Of a stretch of DNA of 64,000 bases, positions 49,701-62,498 are shown one piece after another. Both the position numbers and the translations under genes were made by a program. The notes under the pieces are model-generated. The model searched no databases and was not told where the DNA came from. It saw only the letters and a program-made list of their open reading frames with translations. Numbering within the stretch: position 1 is the first letter of the stretch; every line of letters begins with the position of its first letter. Source of the DNA: Diplosphaera chodatii (Eukaryota; Chlorophyta; Trebouxiophyceae; Prasiolales; Stichococcaceae); assembly GCA_032358165.1 (NCBI GenBank), contig JAALGY010000010.1, positions 806,001 to 870,000 of the forward strand. Direction: 5' to 3'.

Positions 49701-52700
49701 AGTAGTGTACCAGCCCCTCGCGGTGAGCGTCGTGTTGTGCCTGGCTGGCTGACCTCCAGCCTGCCGCTGCAGAGGCGGAGGCGGCGGGCGACGCATGGGG
49801 CGCCGCAGCGCTGCACTCCGCCGTGGGGGACGCCGCTGCGGCCGCGGCTGCGCTGGCGTCTGTGCCGCCGCCACGGCTGCCGGCAGCCGCCCCTGCGCTG
49901 TGCGCCGCGGTGGCGGCGCTGGACCTGCTGCGGCACTGCGGCGAGGCCGACGCCAAAACCCTGCAAGGTGCAGCCGCCATGCTGACGCTGCTTTTGTCAG
50001 AGTCCTGCGTTTTGTCAGAATTCTGGCTGTAGAGTGGGGAGCCCTGCACTGGGCTGCCTGTGCTGGGCTGCCGACAGGACGGCCTGCACCCAGTGTCATG
50101 CAAGTTGGGCACGCTGGGTTATGTCGGGAATGTATCCCTCCTCGTGCGACCTTTCAACATGCTCACACGTTCTGTTTCATCCCAGGGCACCTGCAGCGCC
50201 TGGCGCAGCTCGCGGCTGGCGCGGCCAGGGCAGCAGAGGCCCTGGGGCAGCCCCTCCTGGCGCTGTCGTTGCTCAAGCTTGCAGAGTGTGGGACATTCAC
50301 GAACAGCAGCAGCAGCACCAGCGACCACGGGTCCGAGGCTGTCCTGCAGCGGCTTGGCCGCGCCGCTGCGCAGCAGCGGCAGCAGCAGCTCGCAGCAGCG
50401 GCAGCACTGCAGGCGGTAGGTCGTCTGCCGATGCCACAGCAGTGTCATGTTTTGCTGCAGTAGGCTGCCACCCAAGCTCGTAGGCACTCTGTAGTGCACT
50501 CGGACGGAGCATGGATTTCATGGGATGTAGGTACCGGGCGGGCTTGCGGCATTGGCAGCAGTGCCGTCAGACGTGCCGCCGCAGCTGCGTGACAGCGCAG
50601 CCCGACAGTCTGCACTGCAGGAGCAGCTAGCGCAGCTGACAGGCGCTGGTCTCGTGACTGATGGCACCAGGTGCGCTTGGTAGACACAATGGAGTGCCTC
50701 TGCTCCGGCTGTTTGACATGCCATGGCAGCGCTGTACTGCCCTGCATCACACTGTTGTCATGCATACCCGATGGTAAGCATGCCTGTCAGGCCTGCAGCA
50801 ACTCAGCCTGCTCCACACGCTGCTGCCAGGGCTCTGGAGCTGGTGGAGGGCTTCCTGGCGGCGGTGCAGCCGGCGCAGCAGGCGCCGCTCCCGCCGCCGC
50901 CGCCGCCCTCACCATCAGCCGCCTCACTGCGCAGCTACCGCAGCAGCAGCGCCGCAGGTGACCCTCTCACAGCAAGGGCGCCGCGCCAACATAGGGCCCA
51001 GATGTGGTGTCCTGGACATCAGACCCAGGAAGCAGAAGTTTTCACACCAATCCAACACCACATGGCAGTGGTAAACCGTGGAAGTGCTCGTCTACAGGCA
51101 ACAGTGCGCATGCGTCTACGCACGGGGGCGCACTGCTCGCGGTCGAAGCCAGCTGGGAGGTGCTGGAGGCGCAGCATGGCCGCCTCACCGCCGCAGCCGC
51201 CGCAAACAACGGTGTGCAGCAGACAGCCTTGTCTGCCTGAACATCTCACGAGAAGCATGTGCCGCTGCCAGCTCAGTGTCGTATGTGGTGGGTGAGAGGA
51301 CGAGGCAGGCATGGGGCCCATGACGCCACAGATCACAATTCGCAGATTGCCAACGACGGGCGATGTGGTGCCCTCCCATGCTCTCAGCTCAAGGTTCTCT
51401 TGTGAGCACCATGGCCGCAACCAGTCTAGGCTGCAACCCGGCAAGTATCTGATACATATGTGTGCAGGCAGCTTCGGCCTGGGTCCCGGCGCTGAGCCGC
51501 GGCCGGTGGCGGCCGCCAGCTCAGCGGGCGGCCTGCTGCAGGGCCGCGTCATGCTGCCGCCAGACGCCTCGCTGCCAGAGTCCCCAGCAGGTGCTGCACC
51601 TGCGTCCTCTGTTGCATGCTGTACACATGGCGCTTTGTCACCACTTGCTTCCGAAGCACCTGAAGCAAATACAAGTGCTGACACTGTACTGCTACAGTGG
51701 TGTCTGAAGCCATCATGTTGTGGCTTGGGCAGGCACGCCGCGCGGGTGGGCATTCAGCAGCCTTGTCAGCAGCGTGTTTGACGCCGTGCGCTGGCCGCCG
51801 GACCCCTGGGAGGTAACCTTCTGCACGACTGTGCTGGTGGAATTTTGCATGTGTAGAAGCCGACAGGCGCTGTGCACACCGCCTGGCGTCTGGCGGCTGT
51901 CAGCCGCGCGTCGCCACTGCAGGTCCTGGCGCCCACCCCGCAGCAGCCCGGCCACCGGCGGGCGGCCCCAGCGGGCAGCCCGCAGCGGGCGAAGCCGCCG
52001 CAGCAGCAGGGCGGCCGCCCCCGCCCGCAGCTGGCGCCGTCGCCCTCCATGGCGCTGCGGCAGGACCCTGTTGCTGCTGCGCTGGCGCATGTGCAGGTGG
52101 GCTCCTTTTCAGCACGAAATGGCCAGCATTGCGATAGCGTACATGACAGATCCAGGCCTGCTGTGCGCATGAGTGCATCTGCTCGTGCAAGACGAGCGTT
52201 CATGCTTGAACATGACCCATGATGACCTGTAATCTATGTCCAGGCGTCAGCGTCTGCTGTGCTGACCAACACCATGGACGCCCACCCCTCCCGTCCGCTG
52301 TACCTGTCAGGTATGCTGTGTTGCTCGTCACATGATGGCATATGCGATCATGAAATGCTGTGGGTCGGCGCATCACCCTCATGTCAAGCCTATAACTCTG
52401 TCACGGCTGGGGCTACCAGTGCCAGCGCCTGCAGCTGCAGATCTATGTAAACCCTGCAGGCTCCGCGGGCGGCGAGGTGTACCTGTGGCGCTTTGGCGAC
52501 GCCGTCTCCACTGCCGGCTACACGCCGCTGACAGACGAGCCAGGTGGGGGTTAGTATAGTGCTGCCAACAGTGTATGCACAACGAGGAGACCCAGTCAGC
52601 AACAGAGTATCAGCACTTTCAATCTGCAGGCCGTGCCTGGCGTTCTTATACAGGTCGCATGCAGGCGTTCATCTCACAACCTTGCCAACTCAGTGTTCTG

Positions 52701-54783
52701 TGAGCTGCAGATGTGCGCAGCAGCGCGCTGGCGACGAGCCCCACGCTGACATTTGCGCCGGTGGCGGGGCGGCACGCGGCCACCGCAGCGGCGGTGCCCC
52801 ACTGGGGCCGCCCGGCTTCAGTGCGCAGCCTCGATACCCAGCTTGATACCGTTATCAGCTTGTCGTGCCTGCATCCACTCGACTCTTGACCTACACCACT
52901 GTCACCTGAATAGGCAGCCTCGGGTGCAGTGCATATGCCGGTGAAAGGGTTGTCGTGCAACACAAGTTTGCCATCATTGCGCTGCCGCCGCCTGGGCAGG
53001 TGCGGTTCAGCGGGTGCGGGGGGCGGTTTGCGGCGGTGGGGGAGGGCGGGCTGCTGGGGGCCTGGCGCCTGGACGCCCCCCGCCGCGCCGGGCTGGGCCG
53101 CGCCGACTGGGCCCTGCAGGTCCGCTGCTCAGCACAGAGCCGCGCCTTTTCTACTTCACCGTCGCACCTTACATGTGCCCTTCCTCAACGACACCTGCAA
53201 CGTCACAGCATCCTCGCAGTGCCTGCAGCTGGTGCCATGAAACTGGAGCGCCCAGGTCAGCCGCATGTGTGCTGCACGAACAGCAGGCAGCATGAGCTGA
53301 TGCAGACTTGGACCCTGGAGCGGCACATCAACACTGTGCCTCTGCAGGTCCTGCAGCGGCGCGGGTGCGATGTTGCGTTTGTCGGCGGGAGCAGCAGCGT
53401 AATCGCCGCCGGCGGCCTGGGCGGGCGGGGCGTCAACGTCGGCATCTGGGACACGCTCGCGCCACCGCAGGCCGCCTGCATCGGCACGCTGCCCTTCCAC
53501 CAGGTGCATGCAGCTGCAGGGTTGCCCATCTTCTCAGTCCTCCCGCAGCCGGACCCTGCTCGAAAGGTCGCAAACGCCACAGGGTGTAATGCACAGATCC
53601 AGCCACAGCAGTCCGCAATGGACAGTCAGGACCAGTGTGACAGGCCAGTCGACTGCATGGTGGGGACATGCCACTGCGCAGCCATAAGTGCACCTTGTTA
53701 CTGACAGGTGGCAGAGGCACGACCGGTTGTCCCGAGCAGCTCCACCTGGTGAACATGTCCACTGACATGCATCCTGCTGCCGGCAGGCAACGGTGACGCG
53801 GCTGGCGGCGCTGCCCGGCGGCCGGCTGCTGGCGTCTGCCGACGAGGACGGCCACCTGGTCGCCACGGACGTGCGCTCCCTCGGCACCGGCATCGCAGGT
53901 GCACAACCTTGCCTGGATTGTTGTAGGTTTCGTGTAGCAGGCAGCTTATGCTCCTCACGGGCTGCACCTGCCGGCACCCTGGCAGCAGGGTCTGATGCCG
54001 GCAATGGATTGATGTATGGTGCCATATCTGCAGCTGTGACGCTGCTCTGTTGCCAGTTCACAGCTGTCAGGAACATGGAGAGCGCATTTCACGGTCACAG
54101 GGTACATTCACAAAAATTGCAATCTGACTGTCCTCGGGGTTTCTTGCACAGCGCGGCCGGCGTGGGAGGCGCAGGAGGCGCACCCGAGCGGCGGCGTCAG
54201 CGCCCTGGCGGCCGGACAACTTCCCGCTTCCGGCGCGGCGGTGCTGGCCTCGGGCGGCCGCGACGGCTGCGTCAAGCTGTGGGCGCCGCACCGCGGGCAG
54301 CTGCTGCTGACGCTGGACACCGCGCAGTACTCCAGAGGTGGGGAACGCACCAGTCTGTCTATCAGCAACCATTTGCAGCATCCAGGCGCATTTTGCGGAG
54401 TGCAAGCTCTGTCGTAGCCCATCGCATGCGCTCCCCTGTTTCCTTGGCAATTACAAGGTGGGCCTCACCAGGAGTGTCTCGAAACGTGTGTTGACCTCTA
54501 TTGCAGGGCGTGGCTTCTTTGCGGATGCGCTACAACAACACCGCCATGAGGTCACAGGTGTGCACCTCCCGCCCAGTACAAACTCAGCGAGCATGTTGTA
54601 AACCCTAGTGAACAGCATGTATCCACTAGGGGGAGAGCTTCAGGGGACCATGCTGCCGTACGTGTACATGGCATCTCTGATGTCGTGTGGGCATGCTGTG
54701 CAGGCCTTCAGTTTGTCGATGACGGTCTGGTGGTGTGTGGCATGGACGGCGCCCTGCGCTTCTTCCCCTTTGCTGGCATGTGA
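40759..54783 (+). CDS. Rav1/DMXL (rabconnectin-3) WD40 protein, RAVE complex
   Basis: About 42 exons from ATG 40759 to TGA 54781-54783. The first 19 (to about 46435) are the N-terminal WD40 propellers (VAVGSSDGAVALYV, HPSGITGLQWSPGG, TTGADDVLRLWVE). Exon 46526-48001 is a long low-complexity exon with a repeat array. Exons from 48147 to about 50417 carry the Rav1 core: FIGAGFWLTDPQLLR, AKAQFAAKRDPHACALMYVA, LGKKQLLQGLFR, AKNAYVLLGQHKQELAATFF, ALKDAVGVCAREMGDPQLAL. The C-terminal propeller is at 52244-54783 (DGCVKLWAPHRGQ, GLQFVDDGLVVCGMDGALRF). In yeast and animals this protein scaffolds the RAVE complex, which reassembles V1 onto Vo of the V-ATPase. Intron 41281-41452 is GC-AG. Some middle exons (42350-43030, 50520-51190) have borders I could not fix. 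Confidence 0.9.
41281..41452 (+). other. GC-AG intron in the Rav1/DMXL gene
   Basis: The WD40 exon ending LSLQPLID plus two bases (AG) at 41280 is followed by GCAAGC. The next exon at 41453 supplies the single base needed to finish the Arg codon and continues LRVPEGGAPEG. The next GT downstream does not keep the frame. Confidence 0.65.
46676..47290 (+). repeat. Seven-unit coding repeat, DTGMLDMSAFGLAT motif
   Basis: Within one exon of the Rav1/DMXL gene the motif D-[TS]-G-M-L-D-M-S-[AI]-F-G-[LF]-A-T starts at 46676, 46775, 46874, 46979 and 47084, then degenerates at 47168 (ESGEVDITAFGLV) and 47258 (ETGQFDMSAFNG). The spacing is 99, 99, 105, 105, 84 and 90 bases. Spacers are Gln/Pro-rich. The core is nearly invariant while spacers vary, which suggests selection on the motif after tandem expansion. 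Confidence 0.92.
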
Positions 54784-55027
54784 TGTCCTCTGCCTGAGCA
54801 ATCAGCGAGCGGCCGGTATGTACACTAGCCACAGTAGATGTGTTATTGTCGAGCTCTCAGCATCAGCTGTCATCCAGATGTACGCGCTGACGCGCCAGTC
54901 ATAGGGCACCCGTAGAAACGCCCGTACACCTACCATCTGCAACACCGCATGTCTAGAGCATGCAAAGCAACAACCTGCTGCTCCCATCTTCATTCCCATC
55001 ACTTTGTGATCACTGTCGGCTTCCAGC

Positions 55028-56961
55028 ATGGGAAGACCCAAGCGTAGAGCTGCAGTAGTCGGCAGCACTGCTGCCCACTCCTCGAAGGTGAGACAAAACT
55101 TGCAGAAGAAAGACTGATCAGACACTGATGACTGATTCCTCTGGAGCAGTGATGACCCATTCACATACAAGATCGTCGATGGTACGTGCACAGGGGTGCT
55201 CCTTGCTGGATCTGCCGACGGATGTGCTGAGCATCATCTGCGCGGCATGTGACATGCCTTCCAAGATGGTGCGCCTTGAGATCGAGCTCGCTGCTTGTAT
55301 AACATCTTTCAGCCTCACATTTTGAACATTCTTGCTCATTGCTTGATACAGTGGCCGCTTATGCAGAATATGACAGCAGTGTGCAAGCGGCTGCACAGCA
55401 TGCTGGCGAATCCCGGCGACGGCAGTGGACTATGGGGTGACATCACCATCCTTGTCGGGGGAACTCGCCGAAAGCAGCGGCCCACCAAGAAGGACCTGGA
55501 TGCTCTTTCCCCTTGGTTGCTCAAGCGGCAATCGGTGCGCTGTGACCATGCAGCGGTTGCGGTGCTTCTGTAGGTGGCTTGCACTTACCATGCTGCACTG
55601 AGAGTGGTGGCTGTTCATCCGTACTATGTCATGTTGCAGGCATCCGAGCAATTGTGCTGCGCCTGGTGCCGGGCAGCACTGCCGACCCAACCAGCAAAAC
55701 ACTGCACGCGGCGCTCTTTGCCATTGCGGCCGCAATCGAGGACACCGACATGATGCTCGAGCTGCGGGCGCGGCCGGACCTGCTGCCAGCCGACCCCTGG
55801 CCGTTCCCAGAGGACACGTGGGCGGCAGCTCGGCAGGACTCCAGGCTCCAAGCCCTCGCTGACACGCTCACAGTGCTGGAGGTGCGCCTGCAGCAGGCAG
55901 CGATGCGGTTCTGATGGTGTTCACGCGTGTGGTCGCTGCGAACACTGCGTTGTTTGCTGTGCAGATGCACTACCAAATCCCTTGTCCGACAGACATGAGT
56001 ATGTCGTACCTGACCTGGCTGTATCGCCTGGAGGAGATGACCTTGTGGCTGTCAGTCCACAACCCTTATGGCGGGTACATCAATGGCGACTGGGAGGCGA
56101 CAGACTCGTTTTCCGAGCTCAAGCACCTGAGCATTGGGTGCGTGCGCAGTGCCGCGACCTGTGCTCCGCCAGCTGGTGTCTGCTTTCCAAGCAGACATCC
56201 AGATTGCCTGCTTAGCCAGCGGCAGAGGCAAGCCTTACAAGTAGTTGTCGGTATGCATGGGGTCGTGCTCATGCGGCTCATGCGTCTCTGCAGTGGGGAC
56301 ACATGGTGCGCGGAAGGCTTCATCAGGGAGGCAGGCTCGCAGCTGACGTCGCTGACCCTTGCCGGGGACGACTTCTGGACCTGCACACGTGATGTGCTAC
56401 TGGGTCTCTGCAGCCTGCACGAGCTGACATTGCACAGCTTCATCACCAGTCACATGCAGGACCATTCGTATGGTGGTGGCACAGAAGCGAACTTCAGTCA
56501 CATGACGGTGTGCCTGCTTCCATATGTTTCACAGTTATGGTGCATGACCAATTTTAGCAAAGCTGCCTTACTGTCGTGTTTGACCACTGTGCCCACGGCA
56601 GATCCCAAGCCACACATCATTAACAGCAGCCCTGCATGTGCAGCATTTGACGGCACTTCATTTCGACTGCACTGGAGTGGACAAGGTGGAGACAAGGGGC
56701 GGCTGGGAATTTCTTACGACGATTCCCGAGCTACGGCTGCTGACGTTCAAGCAGCTTGACAGCGGCAGCAGCTCCCTCGAAAAGTCCGTGCTGGCCATGC
56801 CGCAGCTGGAGCACCTACGCTTCATCAAGCTGCGTGATCGGGAGTCATCCCACATGACGCAGCTGGCTGCCAAGGCCGCGGCACAGCGGCCGGGCCTGCA
56901 CATCGTGTTTGATGATGATGAGGATGAGCCAGAGGTGGCAGGGGCTGCTATAAATGGTTGA
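55028..56961 (+). CDS. F-box/LRR protein, tandem paralogue A
   Basis: Seven exons: 55028-55087, 55194-55268, 55367-55534, 55640-55881, 55965-56137, 56294-56507 and 56644-56961. It starts MGRPKRRAAVV, then an F-box split over exons 2 and 3 (LLDLPTDVLSIICAACDMPS, then NMTAVCKRLHSMLANPG), then leucine-rich units (LTVLEV, LEEMTLWLSV, ELKHLSIG, SLTLAGDDFW, LHELTL, HLTALHFDCTG, LEHLRFIKL) and a shared end AAAQRPGLHIVFDDD with an acidic tail. It is a likely SCF substrate adaptor. Oddity: paralogues B and C leave one base (G) at the exon 3 donor, but A has lost one base there (AATCG/GTGCGC), so the plain splice shifts the frame. Using a donor ten bases downstream (GCT/GTGACC) would restore it (about 419 residues). 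It is either a working gene with a shifted donor or a fresh pseudogene. Confidence 0.75.
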
Positions 56962-57738
56962 GCCCGCAATGCAGCTGTTCCCAACAACCTGCTGCAGATG
57001 TTCGGGCCCTTTTGGTCAGGGTCAGGGTCCCTGGGAGGGCTGGCGGGGGGATACTCAGGTCTCCAATGAGTTACAAGCGGCGCAGCCATGGGCCACTACA
57101 GCTTACAACAGTGGGGTATCCTGCCGGCAGCACCGCCTGGCGGACGGGTGGCTGCCAAGGCAAAGACTTCGTTGAAAGAGGACAAACACAGCAACAAGCA
57201 CGCAAGCAGGCAGTAGAACCTCATTTCATGTCGAGTTGCAGTCATGCATGGCAGGGTTTCACCCAGTGAAAGTTCACGGCCAGCTCTTCAGTTAGCGGCG
57301 ACAAAGTCCCGCAGCGCACCTCACAAGCACGCCAGTCAGCAAAACATCACCAAGTCATGTTCTGCATGCCCCCGACACAAGTTGCACCAAGCACGATGGT
57401 TGATATTGCTGCGCAACGACTCAAAGTGAGATGCACAGCAAGAGCAGTGTGGCCTCACAGCTTAGCTGGATCCATATGGATCAGCGGCAGCGAGCAAGCC
57501 AATGATCTGATACACACACCACGAGACTGTCGCGCAGTGTTGCTTGCAGTCAAGTACTCGTATTCACTCGATGAGTCTTGTTGTCAGGGTACGGCCACAT
57601 TCTACCGTACAGTCCCGTACCTGCCCTGTTGCTGCCTCGGTTGTCCACCACAGCATATCAAGATATCATCAGGCAACAGTTGGCCTGCTTGTCACTGAGG
57701 GTGCCTGGACCTCCTGTTGTCATCGCCGTGCATTCACC
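56962..57738. other. Intergenic, F-box A to F-box B
   Basis: About 780 bases with no coding signal that I trust. The F-box A 3' UTR and F-box B promoter lie here. Confidence 0.5.
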
Positions 57739-59603
57739 ATGGCGAGGCCCAAGCGGACACGTGCCAATACCACTGCTGATGCTCCAAAGGTACGTGCGAC
57801 ATAGCAACACAACAGACCTCTGCGCCATGTTCGGTCATTGCAAAGCGATGATTCCATTGGACTGTAAAGCTGTTGCTGCAGGCTTTGCTGGATCTGCCGA
57901 CGGATGTGCTGAGGAACATTTGTGCGGCTTGCGACGTCCCTGACAAGATGGTGTGTTCTCATTTTGAGCATGTTGCCAGTGAGTGCTACGATCAGAAGTG
58001 TGCCAGAAGCTGCCCTGCCAACGTGCGGTCGATTGAGCTGTGTACGTTGCAGCGTCTTGGCATGGTGTGCAAGCGGCTGCGGCATGTGCTGGCAAACCCC
58101 GGTCAGGACCGTGCAGTCTGGGGGGCCATCACACTCTCTGTCAGCCGCACCCGGCCCACAATGGAGCAGCTGATGGACATTATTCCATGGCTGCTGCAAA
58201 GGCGGGGAGGTACGTTGAGTGTATCACTGGGTGCATGCCCGACGTCCGGCGGGGCACAGCGCAGTGTCACACCACCTGGCGCAACATCGTATATCAGGTG
58301 GATCATGTCGCAGGTATCCGAGCAATTGTGTTGCGGCCTCTGCGCGGTGACACCGCGTTAACCAACCAGACAATGCACACGGCGCTCTTTGCCCTGGCGG
58401 GCGCATTCCAAGGCACACAGTTGGGTCTTGAACTGCGAGCGTTCCAGAAGGACATCGCCTGGTCATTCCAGCAGATTTGGATGCCACGCGATCCAATCGG
58501 GCGGTGGAACGCTGATGCTCTCTCTGCAACGCTTACTGTGCTCGAGGTGGGTGCGCAGCACAGCGTGCCTCACACAGGCTGCTGTGTATGTGGGAGGCTG
58601 CCCTGCGTACCACGCGCAACCTTGCAGTGTCCACTCTGCAGATTCACTACCACTTCGATGGTGACGAGATGGAGGGATTCCAATACCCGCATTCACTGTC
58701 ACGCTTGGAAGAGGCATCGCTGCGATTCACAGTTTATAATCCAGAGGCGCGTCCCACTGTCGTCCCAGAAGCGGCTTGGGGCCTGCCTGCACTCAGGCGC
58801 TTAGACATCGGGTGTGTGTACGATATCCGCAGCTTGCCGGGTTGTGACGTATGGCTAAGCATGTCCTCTTGCTTGCTGCCAGGTCACCTGCATCATATAG
58901 TGTCCAACACGCACCGTGAGCCGTTGTGCTGAGGCGCCGTCATGCCACTGTGCAGCGGGGACGCGTGGTGTGCTGACTGCATCTTGGCGCAGACAGGGCC
59001 GCACCTGACTCGCCTGGCTCTCCAGGTGGAGTCGTCCGAGGAAAGCACCCTCCAGGCCCGGCTGGCAAGGCTGCCCAACCTGCACGAGTTGACACTGCGC
59101 TACCCCACATGCCATAACCTGCGGCTCCCTCCCGCCGAGGCACATGCTGACGCCAGCCACATGACGGTGTGCCTTCTGTGGACACTACATGCTTGTACGG
59201 CATATGGTCTCAAAGCACAGCTGAGGTGAAGTTGAGCTTTGGCAATGTGTTCTTTGGACACCAGATGCCTGTGATTTCAATGATTTCAATTTTGTCATCT
59301 GACTTGCAGGGTTTGACATCCCTTCATCTGGACATGTGGGTGCCGCACGAGGAGGAGGACTTTGGTTTCCTATCAGCTTTCAGCGAGCTGCGGCATTTGC
59401 AAATTGGCGGCTTGGAAGTTGTCAGCAACACCCTTGTGGCAGCGCTGCTTGACCTGCCGAAGCTGGAGCAGTTGCGGTTGACAGACATCACTGGCCTGAT
59501 GGCGTCGATGTCCAACGTTGGGCTGCTGCGTGCCAAGGCCGCAACACAGCGGCCAGGGCTGCACATTTCACTTGACCAGCGGCATAGGTTGGCAGACTGC
59601 TGA
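57739..59603 (+). CDS. F-box/LRR protein, tandem paralogue B (intact)
   Basis: Seven exons, 57739-57789, 57882-57950, 58053-58209, 58314-58546, 58642-58811, 58956-59166 and 59310-59603, close exactly to 394 residues. The exon borders and phases are the same as in paralogues A and C. The start is MARPKRTRANTT. The F-box reads LLDLPTDVLRNICAACDVPD plus GMVCKRLRHVLANPG. LRR-like strands include LTVLEV, RLEEASLRFTV, ALRRLDIG, LTRLALQVE, LHELTLR, LTSLHLDM, ELRHLQIGG and LEQLRLTDITG. It ends with the family's AATQRPGLHISL. It is the most diverged of the three but the only one that is both complete in the window and free of frame problems. Substrate unknown. Confidence 0.85.
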
Positions 59604-59689
59604 CTTTGTTTCTTCAGCCACCAACAGAACGATTCCAGCTTGTATCTGTGGGAAATGCTTATTCGGGGTCAGAGCAGGGGGCAAGGACC

Positions 59690-62498
59690 CTGTCGATGCT
59701 GCGCTGGCGCATGTGCAGGTACAGCACTGATCTGCCATGCAATGGTTCATGCCCACGTGCCAGCAGATCATTTGCATTGCGCATGGTTGGCGTGTCCCTC
59801 ATGTGGGGAAGTCCAACACCACCTGCGACTGATATGTGATGGGCAAATACATGCAAAAGTGCAGGCGTCAGCGTCTGCTGTGCTTACTGGCACCATGGAC
59901 GCGCACCCGTCGCGGCCGCTGTACCTGTCAGGTGTGCCAATCTTTATGGCCGCATGATATGCGCTATGAGCCTGGAAGCATCTCGAGGGTCGTGCCAGAT
60001 GTTCAACTATCCTGTGGCTGGGGCTAAAACGGACAGCGCCCGCAGCTTCAGCCAAATGGGAAGTCTGCAGGGTCCGCAGGTTGCGAGGTGTACCTGTGGC
60101 GCTTTTGCGACGCCATATTGACCGCTGGCTACACGCCGCTGACAAACGAGCCAGGTAACGCACCAGGGAGGTCATTGCTGCCAATAGGGTGCCATGCCAG
60201 ATAACTGCAGTTTGTGCAGCCAAATTGGTAGGAGGGATCAGCGCTGGCTGGCTACCAGCTTGCCGCGCTATCAGCATTGCTCCACGTAACACGCCACACG
60301 CAGACGGTCCTTTCGAGTGTCCCCATGGTGTGCTTCATCACCTGCAGATGTGCGCAGAAGCGCGCTGGCATCCAGCCCGACGCTGACGCTCGCGCCGGTG
60401 GCAGGGCGACATGCGGCCACCGCAGCGGCAGTGCCCGACTGGGGCCGTCCCGCCTCAGTGCGTATCCCCCACCTCAGCTGTTTAGTATCCTCTTCTGCTC
60501 CTGGAACCAATGCTGTGCAGGTCCATTAAGTGTTACGATGTTACACGAAGTGGCAGTCTGGAGCGAGGGATGCTTGGCTACTTATCAACGGGCAATTGCA
60601 CTCTTTGTGGTTTGCCAAGGCTGCGCTGCCTGCGCAGGTGCGGTTCAGCGGGTGCGGGGAGCGGTTTGCGGCGGTTGGGGAGGGCGGGCTGCTGGGGGCC
60701 TGGCGCCTGGACACCCCGCGCCCGCAGGGCTCGGTCGCGCCGACTGGGCCCTGCAGGTGGGAAGAGTGCAGCACCAGACACCAGCTTTACTACTACACCT
60801 TTGCACTTGGCCAATACATATACATGGGGCTCCTTGATCGGCATCTGCGACATCACAGCATCCACGCAGTACCTGCAGCTACTGCCACAAGGCTGCCTAT
60901 GCTGAGCCGCAAGAGCGTGTTGCACACAATACAGAAGGCCCTACCCGATGTGGACAGCAGATCCTGATGTAACACCCCAACTTGCTGCCTCTGCAGGTCC
61001 TACAGCGGCGCGGATGCGACATCGCACTTGCCGACGGCAGCAGCAGCGTGGTTGCGGCCGGTGGCCTGGGTGGCCGGCGTGCATGTCGGCATCTGGGACA
61101 CGCTCGCGCCGCCGCAGGCCGCCTGCATTGGCACTCTGCCCTTCCACCAGGTGCATGAGTTGCAGGGCGGGTCACCTTCGTCCCTCTGACAACCACACCC
61201 CGGTCCCTTGGTCATTGATGACATCAGATTTCAGGCGTAGATTCGGCCACCACAATCCGCAATGGAATTTCATGACCAGTCTGTCCGACTACACATGCTC
61301 CCACTCAGCAACGCATACACCCTGTTGCAGACATGAGGCAGAGGGCACGACCCGCAACTCTAGTTTCCAGTGTCTCAAAGCAGAGGAAATCTTGGTGACT
61401 GTCGGTGGTGACTGTGCCAGTTGATGTGCATGTCATGCTGCCGGCAGGCGATGGTGACGCGGCTGGCAGCGCAGCCCGGCGGCCGGCTGCTGGCGTCCGC
61501 CGACGAGGACGGCCACCAGTACCTGGTCGCCACGGACGTGCTCTCCCTCGGCAGCGGCCTTGCAGGTGGGACACCTTGCCTGGAATGTCGCAGCGTCTCT
61601 CCTGGCAGGCAGCTTATGCTTCTCGCATGCTGCGCCTGCCGGGTTTTGTAGTAGGCTTATGTTGGCAATGGGCTTACATACGGTGCCACTGCAGCTGTGA
61701 CGCTGCTGTGTTGTCATTCCACAGCGTTCATCGACATGTGGGGCACATGTCATGACGATTGTTTGCATTCTGTGAAGGTCAGAACCCTTTTGGACTGTTA
61801 GTTTCATCTGCCCCGGGGTGTCTTTGCAGCGCGGCCGGCGTGGGAGGCGCAGGAGGCGCACCCGAGCGGCGTCAGCGCCCTGGCGGCCGGACGACCTCCT
61901 GCTTCCGGCGCAGCCGTCCTGGCCTCGGGCAGCCGCGACGGCTGCGTGAAGCTGTGGGCGCTGCACCGTGGGCAGTTGCTGCAGACGCTGGATACCGCGC
62001 AGTACTCCAGAGGTGGGGGATGCTTCAGTCGACCGCAGGCACAACGGCAACAAAACTCTACCCAAGTTTTGTTGGCAGAGCAGCATGGTCACCTGAAGAC
62101 GCCCCACCTGGGGCCGCTTTTGCTGCGGCATGAGCATGCTGGTGACCGTTAGGAGTGTGTCAACATATGTATTGCACCATTACAGGGCATGGCTTCTTTG
62201 CGGATGCGATGCAAAGTCACCGCCATGAGGTCACAGGTGCGCACTTGCTGCCACAAAACGGTACAGATAATATGTCGGCAGCGCTGGTCGACAGTACGTG
62301 TTGTTAGGGGCAAGCTAACAGACATACATGCTGCTGTACATGCACAGGGCATTTTCTGATGTCGTCTGCGCATGCTGTGCAGGTCTCCAGTTTGTGGGTG
62401 ACGGTTTGGTGGTATTCGGCATGGATGGCGCCTTGCGCTTCTTCCCCTTTGCTGGCATGTGGACGTTGCTGGATGCGCGTCCAGCGAGGCAGCAGTAA
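59690..62498 (+). pseudogene. Degenerate duplicate of the Rav1/DMXL 3' exons
   Basis: Ten exons equivalent to the last ten of the Rav1/DMXL gene can be followed: 59690-59717, 59864-59931, about 60070, 60350, 60640, 61007, 61449, 61831, 62186 and 62383-62498. The encoded C-terminal propeller is recognisable (SADEDGHQYLVATD, SRDGCVKLWALHRGQ, VGDGLVVFGMDGALRF). Breaks relative to the parent: one base lost in the VRFSGCG exon near 60720-60755; two bases lost in the next exon near 61070-61090; a six-base insertion (HQYLVA for HLVA) near 61515; one codon lost near 61866; and the stop after FFPFAGM removed, so the frame runs on to TAA at 62496. It has no start region. A truncated transcript is possible, but a full propeller cannot be made. 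Confidence 0.85.

Noticed and set aside
57739..59603. F-box B as part of the same fresh duplication as A and C
   Set aside because: Its introns and much of its coding sequence differ from A and C, while A and C match also in introns. B comes from an older duplication and lies inside unit 1.
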